The notes below the pieces were generated by a model. That model made no database searches. It was not told the origin of the DNA and was given only the letters and a program-made list of their open reading frames with translations. From NCBI GenBank assembly GCA_947631195.1, contig CANRKK010000003.1, positions 1 through 64,000 of the forward strand: a stretch of 64,000 nucleotides of DNA. The letters run 5' to 3'. The position numbers and the translations under genes are program-made. Source of the stretch: an uncultured Clostridia bacterium. Lineage in GTDB: Bacteria; Bacillota; Clostridia; Christensenellales; Borkfalkiaceae. Positions 1-9,652 of this stretch are shown one piece after another; within the stretch, counting starts at the first letter, position 1, and every line of letters begins with the position of its first letter.

Positions 1-279
1 CCAAAACAGCAAGCGCGCTCCGTTGCGGCTCCTCTTTCGCAAAAATCAGCGATTTTTGCGAATTGTTTTTTGTCCTGCAATTTTAAGCGATGCCTGCAAC
101 GGTTGGGGAAACTCCCGAAAAAATTTAACGCAAACTTCGCTTTGAACTATTTTGGCAAAGCCAAAACAGCAAGCGCGCTCCGTTGCGGCTCCTCTTTCGC
201 AAAAATCAGCGTTTTTTGCGAATTGTTTTTTGTCCTGTAATTTAAGCAATGCCCGCAACGGTTGGGGAAACTCCCGAAA
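1..279. repeat. Tandem repeat, ~160-bp period, two copies (1-119 and 161-279)
   Basis: Positions 1-119 and 161-279 are near identical (ccaaaacagcaagcgcgctccgttgcggctcctctttcgcaaaaatcagcg...ggttggggaaactcccgaaa). The array may continue left of the window. Confidence 0.9.
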
Positions 280-495
280 CGGTACCGTTGCAAACAAAAG
301 TATTTTATCAAAAGCCGAAAATATTGTCAAACGATTTTTATATTTATAGTCCCGCGCGCGAACAATAGTTCAAATTTTTTGCAAAAAAATGTAACTTTTT
401 TGACCGCCCTTGTTTAACCGCCCCGCAAATGTTTTATATTATTAATGTGACTAAGCGGTGCGGACGCGCTGCAAAACCGAAGCGGTATTTATACA

Positions 496-1038
496 ATGAC
501 AAAAAAGAACGACAAAAAGGAAACAAAACAAGAGGAAGCGGAAGTAAAACCCGTTGCGGAGGAGCAAACTCCCCCCCAAGAGCCTCCCAAGGAGCCTACC
601 GAGCTTGAAAAAGCGCAGTCGGCGGCGGAGGACTACAAGCGCAAGTGGTACACGGTTTCGGCCGAATACGACAACTTCCGCAAGCGCAATGCCGCGGCGG
701 TTGCAAACGCCTACCGCGACGGCGCCGCCGAAGCAGTTTTAAAGCTGTTGCCCGTTGCCGACAACTTCGGCTACGCCTTGGATTCCGCGCAGGACGAAAA
801 GACCAAAGCGGGCATCGACAAAATAATAAAGAGCTTTACCACGATTCTCAACTCCCTCGGCATAGAGGAAATAAAACTCTCCCCGGGCGACAAGTTCGAC
901 GAAAGCGTGGCCGAAGCGGTGATGAATTCCCCCTGCGGCGAGGGGGAGGAGCCCAACACGATAAAACTCGTGCTCAAAAAGGGCTATAAATCGGGCGACA
1001 AAGTGATACGGTTCGCGCAAGTGTCCGTAACCGTTTAA
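496..1038 (+). CDS. grpE: GrpE nucleotide exchange factor
   Basis: YKRKWYTVSAEYDNFRKRN and GrpE-like C-terminus; directly upstream of dnaK. Confidence 0.95.
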   Translation: MTKKNDKKETKQEEAEVKPVAEEQTPPQEPPKEPTELEKAQSAAEDYKRKWYTVSAEYDNFRKRNAAAVANAYRDGAAEAVLKLLPVADNFGYALDSAQDEKTKAGIDKIIKSFTTILNSLGIEEIKLSPGDKFDESVAEAVMNSPCGEGEEPNTIKLVLKKGYKSGDKVIRFAQVSVTV

Positions 1039-1052
1039 ATTCAAATATATAA

Positions 1053-2870
<1,818 letters not shown>

Positions 2871-2882
2871 TTTGAATAAAGG

Positions 2883-2910
2883 CAAGGGGTGTTACTTTTA
2901 ACACCCCTTG
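2883..2910 (+). promoter_or_regulatory. dnaK-dnaJ intercistronic hairpin (12-bp perfect stem, CTTT loop, no poly-U)
   Basis: CAAGGGGTGTTA-CTTT-TAACACCCCTTG. Confidence 0.8.
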
Positions 2911-2936
2911 AACAAGTTATATAAAGCGGTATTTTT

Positions 2937-4085
2937 ATGGCAGACAAAAAAAATTACTACGATATCCTCGGCGTGTCCAAGACGGCTACGCAGGATGAAA
3001 TAAAATCGGCGTACAGAAAGCTGGCAAAGCAGTATCACCCCGACTTTCACCCCGGCGACGCCGAGGCGGCCGAAAAGTTCAAAGAGATCAACGAGGCGCA
3101 CGAAACGCTCTCCGATGAGGGCAAACGCAAGCAGTACGACTATGAGCTTGAACATCCCGGCATGGGCGGCAATCCCTTCGGCGGCGGTGGTTTCAGCGGT
3201 TTTAGCGGCGGTTTCGGCGGCTTCGAGGATATAATAAACACCATGTTCGGGGGCGGTTTCGGCGGCAGCGGCGGCAGGCCCGCAACCCCGCGCGGCGACG
3301 ACATACAGCAGACGGTCACGCTCTCCTTTTTAGACGCGATCAAGGGCTGCACTAAAACGATACGCTACACCCGCAACGAGCCGTGCGCGGCATGTTCGGG
3401 CACGGGCGCAAAGGGCGGCACGGCCTTCCAGCAGTGCCCCCGCTGCGGCGGCAACGGCAAAGTCAAGTACCAGCAGGATACTATTTTCGGCAGGACCATA
3501 CAGGTGGGAGTCTGCCCCGATTGCAACGGCACGGGCAAAAAGATAACCGAAAAGTGCCCCGACTGCAAGGGCAGGGGCTTCGTGCGCAACGAAACGGTGG
3601 TTACGGTCAACATTCCCGCGGGCGTGGACACTGTCAACCAGATACGCAAGCGCGGCTTCGGACAGGCTGCGGGCGCGGGCGGCGAGAACGGGGATCTGTA
3701 TATCAACTTCCGCATCGAACCGCACAAAATGCTCCGCCGCGACGGCAGGGACCTATACGTAACGGTGCCCATCTCCTACAAGACGGCGGTTTTGGGCGGC
3801 AAGATACAGGTGCCGGGCATAGACGACGCAATGGAGCTCATCGTTCCCGAGGGCACGGCTTCGGGCACCCGCTTCACTATGCGCGGCAAGGGCGTAAAAA
3901 CGGTGAACGGCACGGGCAATTTATATGTGACCGTGGAGATAGATATCCCCTCCCGCCTCAGCCGCGAGCAGGCCAAAAAGCTGCAGGACTACGAGGATAC
4001 CATTCCCCTCAAATCGTGCGGCAACATGCAGCGGTATTCCAACAACCTGTCTGCTGTGTACGGCAAAAAGGTGGATAAGCAGTAA
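2937..4085 (+). CDS. dnaJ: Molecular chaperone DnaJ (J domain, G/F region, Zn-finger)
   Basis: [31 protein letters not shown]; CxxCxGxG zinc-finger repeats. Confidence 0.99.
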   Translation: MADKKNYYDILGVSKTATQDEIKSAYRKLAKQYHPDFHPGDAEAAEKFKEINEAHETLSDEGKRKQYDYELEHPGMGGNPFGGGGFSGFSGGFGGFEDIINTMFGGGFGGSGGRPATPRGDDIQQTVTLSFLDAIKGCTKTIRYTRNEPCAACSGTGAKGGTAFQQCPRCGGNGKVKYQQDTIFGRTIQVGVCPDCNGTGKKITEKCPDCKGRGFVRNETVVTVNIPAGVDTVNQIRKRGFGQAAGAGGENGDLYINFRIEPHKMLRRDGRDLYVTVPISYKTAVLGGKIQVPGIDDAMELIVPEGTASGTRFTMRGKGVKTVNGTGNLYVTVEIDIPSRLSREQAKKLQDYEDTIPLKSCGNMQRYSNNLSAVYGKKVDKQ

Positions 4086-4089
4086 CGCA

Positions 4090-4253
4090 CCCTCCCGATA
4101 AAGGTTAATAGGGTATACATAAAAAAATAATCGCCGCGGGCGCAAATTTGCGCCCGCGGCTTTTACGTGCCTTTAAGCATTTTATGCAAAATGAAATGAA
4201 TAAAAGGGTGACTGTGGATAACTTTTTTAAAGATAATGTCAAATTTTGGCCTA
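4090..4253. repeat. 164-bp direct repeat, left copy, flanking the RM cassette
   Basis: Aligns without gaps to 6960-7123 (offset 2870 bp); two mismatches seen (4114 and 4148). Confidence 0.95.
4132..4160 (+). terminator. Strong palindromic hairpin downstream of dnaJ
   Basis: gccgcgggcgcaaatttgcgcccgcggc, perfect inverted repeat followed by tttta. Confidence 0.75.
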
Positions 4254-5360
4254 TTTATCGGACTTTCTTCTGTTGTGTTCCTTGCAGAGCATTTGGCAGT
4301 TGTCTATATTTGTTTTGCCGCCCTCGCGCCACGGCATAATGTGGTCGGCTTCCATTTCCTCAATTTCATAATGAGTTTTTTCTCTGTGTTCCACCGCACA
4401 AAGGGGGCATATTCCGCCTTGCCGTTCGTAAACTTTGCGTTTTTCGTTATCGGTAAAGGCGCGTATATTTAAATACTTTTCATTGCCGCTCAATAAATAT
4501 TCGTATATGCCCGAACGCTTTGTTATATCGTCGTCTTGCATAAGAGTTGATATTTTTTGCTCCAATTCCTGCGGGTCGTAAGTTTTGCCGCCGTACTTGT
4601 TGTACATTAACCCCCATTCAAGCCCTTTCATTTCCTTGCGGTATTTTGGAAAAATATTAGTTACCCAATTTATAACTTGTTGGAAATACTGCCATAAAGG
4701 CGTGGCGTGCGTATCGTGTTGATGCTCGCCCATATAGTCGCGGATAGACTTATTTTCTTTTGCGCAAATCCACTTCAAAGCCGTTTCTAAATAATCCTGC
4801 CGGTTGACTTCGCCCGTTATGTACTTGTTTGCCAAATGATAGGCAACGCACCCGTTTTTGCTGAAATACTTTTTTGCGCTCGTCAGCCACTCGCCCGTAT
4901 AAAAGGCGTTTTTCAATTCCTGCGGTTTTAATTCCACGCCCGCGATATTTATAATTTCAAACCAATCCAACTTTTCTTTTGTCGGCCCTTTGCACACATA
5001 AATCATTAGCTTATAATCGAGTATTTGGTTCTGTTCCTCTTTTGTCAGGTTATGAAAAGCCCGGCTGTCTACCGAAAAATCGCCGTTTACATATTGGCAA
5101 ATGCTCAAGGTGCGCTGCTGGCCGTCCAAAAGCTCGTATTCGCCGTTTTCCGTTTCCGACCAATACATTACATTCAAGGGGAAACCTTTTGTAACAGTTT
5201 CAATTACGGCGTTGCGCTGTTTTTCTTTATATACAAATTCCCGTTGGAACGCGGGGCGGATATTCAACTTGCCGCCATAGCCCACAACGCCCTCTTCGGC
5301 GCTGTCCTTATATCCGTTTACCACTTCGCGCACTGTAATTTCTTTCAATTCAATCTGCAT
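4251..5360 (-). CDS. DUF262 (ParB/GmrSD-N-like) and HNH endonuclease fusion protein
   Basis: N-terminal LLDGQQRTLSICQYVNGDF (DGQQR motif); C-terminal HNH: CPLCAVEHREK...EADHIMPWREGGKTNIDNCQMLCKEHNRRKS. Confidence 0.88.
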   Translation of the reverse strand: MQIELKEITVREVVNGYKDSAEEGVVGYGGKLNIRPAFQREFVYKEKQRNAVIETVTKGFPLNVMYWSETENGEYELLDGQQRTLSICQYVNGDFSVDSRAFHNLTKEEQNQILDYKLMIYVCKGPTKEKLDWFEIINIAGVELKPQELKNAFYTGEWLTSAKKYFSKNGCVAYHLANKYITGEVNRQDYLETALKWICAKENKSIRDYMGEHQHDTHATPLWQYFQQVINWVTNIFPKYRKEMKGLEWGLMYNKYGGKTYDPQELEQKISTLMQDDDITKRSGIYEYLLSGNEKYLNIRAFTDNEKRKVYERQGGICPLCAVEHREKTHYEIEEMEADHIMPWREGGKTNIDNCQMLCKEHNRRKSDK

Positions 5361-6420
5361 TTGTTTTTCTCCTTATGATTATTCTGAAATATTTGGCTTG
5401 TCCGTTTATATTGCAGGTATGGGACTTCATATTCCGTACTTTTTCATTTGTGTTAAAAATATCCAGCAGGGAATATCTGTTTATTGCGTCTACAATTTCA
5501 AATTGCTTTGGATTGTATTTATCGAGAAAAGTAATGGGAACGCCCATTAACCCGTCATAATCGCACGGTATATCCGTTACTCTTGAAACCTCTATCGCAT
5601 CGTAATTATCGTATTGAGGATAATCTTCGGGCGTGTATTTTTTGTAAAACTGCATTTCTTCGTGCCGTTTGTCTGTATCGAGATTGGTAAACCAACATAT
5701 ATTACCGAATTTTGCGTATTTGACGCCGTTGGAAATGTAAGTGTTGTTTTGTTCAAAATCGAACGGCACTTGAAAGGTCTGCCCGCCCGAATGGTGCCCT
5801 AACCACATTATGTTATCTTTGAGCAAAGGGAAAATTTCTTTGTATGTAATCGCGTTTTGATTGCCTATAATCAAAAATTTTTTGTTATACTCCACAAGTT
5901 GCGCAACGTACTCGCGGAAAAGCGAAAAGGGCGGGTTGGTAACCACAACGTCGGCTTGCTTTAATAACTTTACGCACTCCTCGGAACGGAAATCGCCGTC
6001 GCCCTTTAAGAGGGAGAGGGTGTTTTTATTATTTTGTAACAATAACTGTACGTCGGTCAAATCAACCGCGCCGTCATTGTTGTAGTCCTGCACACTTGAA
6101 ATCTCTATTTTGTAGGCGCGGCGGAAATAGTTGGAATAGTTCTTTCCGCTCTCTTCCCCGAAGATCGAAAGTTGCGTATATGCCACGGGCGAACTGTCGT
6201 AACAGGTGGCAATCAACTTTTTCAAACCGAGATAGTTGAAATTCATTGCAAAATACTTGAAAAAGTTGCTCTCGTACGGGTCGTCGCAATTGCAAAAGAC
6301 GATTTTATCCCTGAAATGCTCTTTATAGTGCTTTAATTCATTTTCGATGTCCGCAAGCTGCGTATAAAACTCGTCTTGCTTTGCCTTGTTGGCTTTTCTC
6401 AAACTTGAATTGCCCGCCAT
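5350..6420 (-). CDS. EcoRI-family adenine-specific DNA methyltransferase
   Basis: NPPF catalytic motif (VVTNPPFSLFREYVAQLVEYNKKFLIIGNQNAITYKE) and overall EcoRI_methylase architecture; overlaps the next gene by 11 bp. Confidence 0.88.
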   Translation of the reverse strand: MAGNSSLRKANKAKQDEFYTQLADIENELKHYKEHFRDKIVFCNCDDPYESNFFKYFAMNFNYLGLKKLIATCYDSSPVAYTQLSIFGEESGKNYSNYFRRAYKIEISSVQDYNNDGAVDLTDVQLLLQNNKNTLSLLKGDGDFRSEECVKLLKQADVVVTNPPFSLFREYVAQLVEYNKKFLIIGNQNAITYKEIFPLLKDNIMWLGHHSGGQTFQVPFDFEQNNTYISNGVKYAKFGNICWFTNLDTDKRHEEMQFYKKYTPEDYPQYDNYDAIEVSRVTDIPCDYDGLMGVPITFLDKYNPKQFEIVDAINRYSLLDIFNTNEKVRNMKSHTCNINGQAKYFRIIIRRKTNAD

Positions 6421-6460
6421 TGTTTTAACCCAGTGTTATAAATTATAGTGATACAATAAT

Positions 6461-6537
6461 AACACAATAGTTTAAAATAGTCAACACAATAGTTTAGAGA
6501 AAAAACCCATTAATTGCCTAAACTATAACTATAGTTT
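6461..6537. promoter_or_regulatory. Candidate controller operator between the divergent methyltransferase and XRE genes
   Basis: Direct repeat AACACAATAGTTTA at 6461-6474 and 6483-6496 (22-bp spacing) plus inverted repeat AAACTAT-AACT-ATAGTTT at 6520-6537; the ATAGTTT half-site occurs four times. Confidence 0.75.
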
Positions 6538-6554
6538 TAGTTTGGGAGGCCATA

Positions 6555-6848
6555 ATGGACAAAGCCGAAGTTGCAAACAGAATAAAAACTTTGCGGGAAG
6601 CGCGTAAACTTACACAAAACGCTCTGGCTTATCAAGCTGGCGTTTCTCCAACGTATATCTACCAGCTTGAAAGAGGTGAAAAAAGTCCGACAGTTGAATA
6701 TCTCGACCATATTTGCTGGGGATTGGGAATGACGATTGAAGAGTTCTTTTGTACAAAAGATAAATCCGGAAACGAAACAGACGATAAACTTTCAAATCTG
6801 ACGGCAGAGCAGAAAAAACTTTTGAATGATTTTTTAAACAGCTTATAA
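6555..6848 (+). CDS. XRE-family HTH regulator, probable RM controller (C protein-like)
   Basis: IKTLREARKLTQNALAYQAGVSPTYIYQLERGEKSPTVEYLDHICWGLGMTIEEFF; divergent to the methyltransferase gene. Confidence 0.88.
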   Translation: MDKAEVANRIKTLREARKLTQNALAYQAGVSPTYIYQLERGEKSPTVEYLDHICWGLGMTIEEFFCTKDKSGNETDDKLSNLTAEQKKLLNDFLNSL

Positions 6849-6959
6849 TATAACTTGCTTTTATAAGGCAAGCAAAACGCGGCTTGCCTCTCATAACAAA
6901 AGCGTAACCCGAATTTTGCTCGGATTACGTTCTGTTTTTGGTTCGATTTAGTTTTCAAG

Positions 6960-7123
6960 CCCTCCCGATAAAGGTTAATAGGGGATACATAAAAAAATAA
7001 TCGCCGCGGGCGCAAATGTGCGCCCGCGGCTTTTACGTGCCTTTAAGCATTTTATGCAAAATGAAATGAATAAAAGGGTGACTGTGGATAACTTTTTTAA
7101 AGATAATGTCAAATTTTGGCCTA
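6960..7123. repeat. 164-bp direct repeat, right copy, flanking the RM cassette
   Basis: Same sequence as 4090-4253 with two mismatches. Confidence 0.95.
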
Positions 7124-7290
7124 AATTGCAGTAAAAACGCGTGTTTTAAAGGGGCTGTGGATAAAATGTGGAAAACTTTTCTGCATATTTATATTTGCGG
7201 CGGGAAATGCACAAATTTTGTTGATAACTTTTTGTGGATAAACTGCCCCCGAAAGGCCCGAACGTATGCGTTTTTCCGCAGTTATCCACA
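7083..7290. promoter_or_regulatory. DnaA-box cluster
   Basis: Perfect TGTGGATAA at 7083-7091, 7156-7164, 7233-7241 and inverted TTATCCACA at 7282-7290; near matches TGTGGAAAA 7167-7175 and TGTTGATAA 7219-7227. Confidence 0.75.
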
Positions 7291-7325
7291 ATCCGAACAG
7301 CCGTTTAACTTATATTTTATGCACG

Positions 7326-8180
7326 CTATTTGTTTCTTATCACAACTTCGCCGCGGCAGTCATAGCCCGTTACGTCGCGGATAATTTCCCCCACGCCGTC
7401 GCACACAACTCTGCCCGAAAGGGGGGAGCGCACCGAAGTTATCCTGCCTTTAATGTCGGCGTCCACGTCCGAAAGCTCAAACGCCCTGTCGCAGTCCACC
7501 ATGCGGCAGTTTATAAGTTTCAGGTTTTTGCAATAGCACAGGGGCTGGGTGCCGCAGATAGTGCAGTCCACCAGCGTAAAATTTTCCGAGTACCACGCAA
7601 GGTATTCGCCGCGGAACACGCAGTTTTTTGCGGTCACGTTTTTGGCGTGCCACAGGCAGTCCTTAGTGTCAATTTCGCAGTTTTCCATAACCACGCTTTC
7701 GGCGTATTGCAGCGAGTATTTGCCGTCCAAAGAAGTGTTTTTCAGCGACACGTCCCTGCTGCCCAAAAGCAGGTATAACGACCGGATTTTGCAGCCGTCG
7801 ATATCTATGCCGCGGCAGCGCCACCCCGCCTCGTCGGAGGAAATGTTGCAATTTATAACGCGCGTGGAGCGACATTCGCGAAAGATCTTTATGCCCTCCA
7901 GAGTGCAGTTTTTAAACACCCCGTCGGAGCTGTACCACACGGCGGCGCGCACGCCTTGGTCCATCGTGCAGTCCTCAACGCTATATCTTTCGGCGTGCCA
8001 AAGGGGATATCGCAGGCTGAATTTGCAGCCCCTTACCGCAATGTTCCTACATTCTTTCAGCGCCGATTCGCCGTCCTCCGGCCCCGCAAAAACGCAGTTT
8101 AAAATTTCGCAGTCCGTCACGTTATACAGCGCCCTCTCTTCGCCTAAGGTAAGGTTTGCAATCGTCTTAAATGTTTTCAT
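7326..8180 (-). CDS. DUF3737 family protein (right-handed beta-helix-like)
   Basis: Repeating short beta-coil pattern; ALKECRNIAVRGCKFSLRYPLWH, YLAWYSENFTLVDCTICGTQPLCYCKNLKLINCRMVDCD. Confidence 0.8.
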   Translation of the reverse strand: MKTFKTIANLTLGEERALYNVTDCEILNCVFAGPEDGESALKECRNIAVRGCKFSLRYPLWHAERYSVEDCTMDQGVRAAVWYSSDGVFKNCTLEGIKIFRECRSTRVINCNISSDEAGWRCRGIDIDGCKIRSLYLLLGSRDVSLKNTSLDGKYSLQYAESVVMENCEIDTKDCLWHAKNVTAKNCVFRGEYLAWYSENFTLVDCTICGTQPLCYCKNLKLINCRMVDCDRAFELSDVDADIKGRITSVRSPLSGRVVCDGVGEIIRDVTGYDCRGEVVIRNK

Positions 8181-8339
8181 ACCTGAATTATATCATCATA
8201 TGCGTAAACGGTCAACTCATTTTTGCTTTGCCGTATGCCCGCCGCCGCAAATAATAATGCACTATTTTGGCGGTAACGCGTTGACTTTTGATTTTTTGGT
8301 CTATATAATATATGTATATATCGATCGTGAGGTAACTTT

Positions 8340-8888
8340 ATGGGATACGGAGACTGGATATTTCTTGCGGCTCTTTTGGGCGTGGCTGCGCTCGGCGCGG
8401 TCCTCGGCTTCGGCAAAGTGCTCAAATTCGTGACTGGCGGCCCTGTGGGCGTAGTCATTTCCGTGATTTTATGCTATTGCTTCGGCGGCATGATACTCGA
8501 CCTGCCGTTTGTAAGCGCGTTGCTTGCAAAATTGGCTTCCACGTGGGCAAGCGTCGGCTGGCTTAACACAATCCATCTTGAAATTATAATCTATTACATT
8601 GTTTTATTTATGCTTGCAACGCTGTTGCGCATACTTTTGGTGCGGCTTTTGAAGGGACTGGTGGAAACGGACGTGCTCGTCATGCGCATAATAAACAAGG
8701 TGCTCGGCGCCGCTCTCTTTGTCGTTTTCGGCTTCCTCATTATGCTCTCTGTTTTCCAGGTTATAGAATTTATAGGCGGCTCCGTACAGAGTGACTTCTA
8801 TTTCGGCCTTGCGCAGAACGCAAACGCGATAGTCCGCCCCATATACGACTGGAACCCCATGAAGGGTCTCACGGACTTCCTTATCTGA
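8340..8888 (+). CDS. Multi-pass membrane protein (CvpA-like topology)
   Basis: Several hydrophobic helices; no decisive motif. Confidence 0.6.
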   Translation: MGYGDWIFLAALLGVAALGAVLGFGKVLKFVTGGPVGVVISVILCYCFGGMILDLPFVSALLAKLASTWASVGWLNTIHLEIIIYYIVLFMLATLLRILLVRLLKGLVETDVLVMRIINKVLGAALFVVFGFLIMLSVFQVIEFIGGSVQSDFYFGLAQNANAIVRPIYDWNPMKGLTDFLI

Positions 8889-8907
8889 GCCTTTTAAAAA
8901 ATTTAAC

Positions 8908-8937
8908 TGCGGGAGGCAACTTACGCTGCCTCCCGCA
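8908..8937 (+). terminator. Hairpin, probable terminator
   Basis: tgcgggaggca-acttacgc-tgcctcccgca. Confidence 0.6.
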
Positions 8938-8950
8938 TATATTTATATAT

Positions 8951-9274
8951 ATGGAAGTTATTTTTTCCGAACTCAAACAAAAGGAAGTAATAAGCATATC
9001 CGACGGGCGGCATTTGGGCAAGGTGTGCGACATAACTTTCACTTTCCCCGAGGGCAAAGTGCAGGGCCTTACGGTCACGGGCAGCAAGGGCTTCAAGTTC
9101 ACCAAGCAGGAGGTATTTCTGCCCCTTAAAAGCGTAGTCAAGATAGGGGAGGACGCCGTTTTGGTCAACACCGAACCCGCGCCCCCGCCCCCGCCGCCTG
9201 TATGTCCTCCGCCCCCGCCCCCGCCGTTTTGCCCGCCGCCGTCGTCGAGGAGGAGTTTGGACGAATACGAATGA
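8951..9274 (+). CDS. YlmC/YmxH family PRC-barrel protein with poly-proline C-terminal tail
   Basis: FSELKQKEVISISDGRHLGKVCDITFTFPEGKVQGL; tail PAPPPPPPVCPPPPPPPFCPPP. Confidence 0.75.
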   Translation: MEVIFSELKQKEVISISDGRHLGKVCDITFTFPEGKVQGLTVTGSKGFKFTKQEVFLPLKSVVKIGEDAVLVNTEPAPPPPPPVCPPPPPPPFCPPPSSRRSLDEYE

Positions 9275-9652
9275 TCAAAAGATATTTTGCAGTTTAACCG
9301 AGTAGGAGCCGGGCAGGTTTTTGCTTATCTCGCGCAGCACTTCCAGCTTTCCCAGCGCGAGCTCGTACTTTTCGCAATAAATCAGCCCGCATGCTTCGCT
9401 TAGCCAGTAGTCTATATAAGAAATATCGTTGTGCGGCAAAAATATCTGCAGTTTTTCCTTTCTGTCGTTCCACAGCGTTCTCACGGCAAATCCGTCCTCG
9501 CGGTTTGCCGTTTTGTTTTCCACCTTTGAATACAGCGTGTCCACCGCGCCCGAAAAATCTTCAAACTGGCTGTTTACGTACCACGCCGTAAAAATAAACA
9601 GCCCCGCGCACAGCGATATCGCGGCCAGCGTGTATATGATAGCCTTTACCAT
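9275..9652 (-). CDS. DUF4363-like membrane-anchored protein
   Basis: Single N-terminal TM helix, small, overlaps the yetF-like gene. Confidence 0.6.
   Translation of the reverse strand: MVKAIIYTLAAISLCAGLFIFTAWYVNSQFEDFSGAVDTLYSKVENKTANREDGFAVRTLWNDRKEKLQIFLPHNDISYIDYWLSEACGLIYCEKYELALGKLEVLREISKNLPGSYSVKLQNIF

Noticed and set aside
46-330. 94-aa reverse ORF and 65-aa forward ORF across the tandem repeat
   Set aside because: They simply translate the repeat units; no supporting start signals
360-495. CIRCE element (TTAGCACTC-N9-GAGTGCTAA) upstream of grpE
   Set aside because: Not found by reading either strand of the upstream region
7083-7290. Calling the DnaA-box cluster oriC outright
   Set aside because: No dnaA, dnaN, gyrB or rpmH in the window and grpE-dnaK-dnaJ point toward the cluster from the left; GC skew could not be computed
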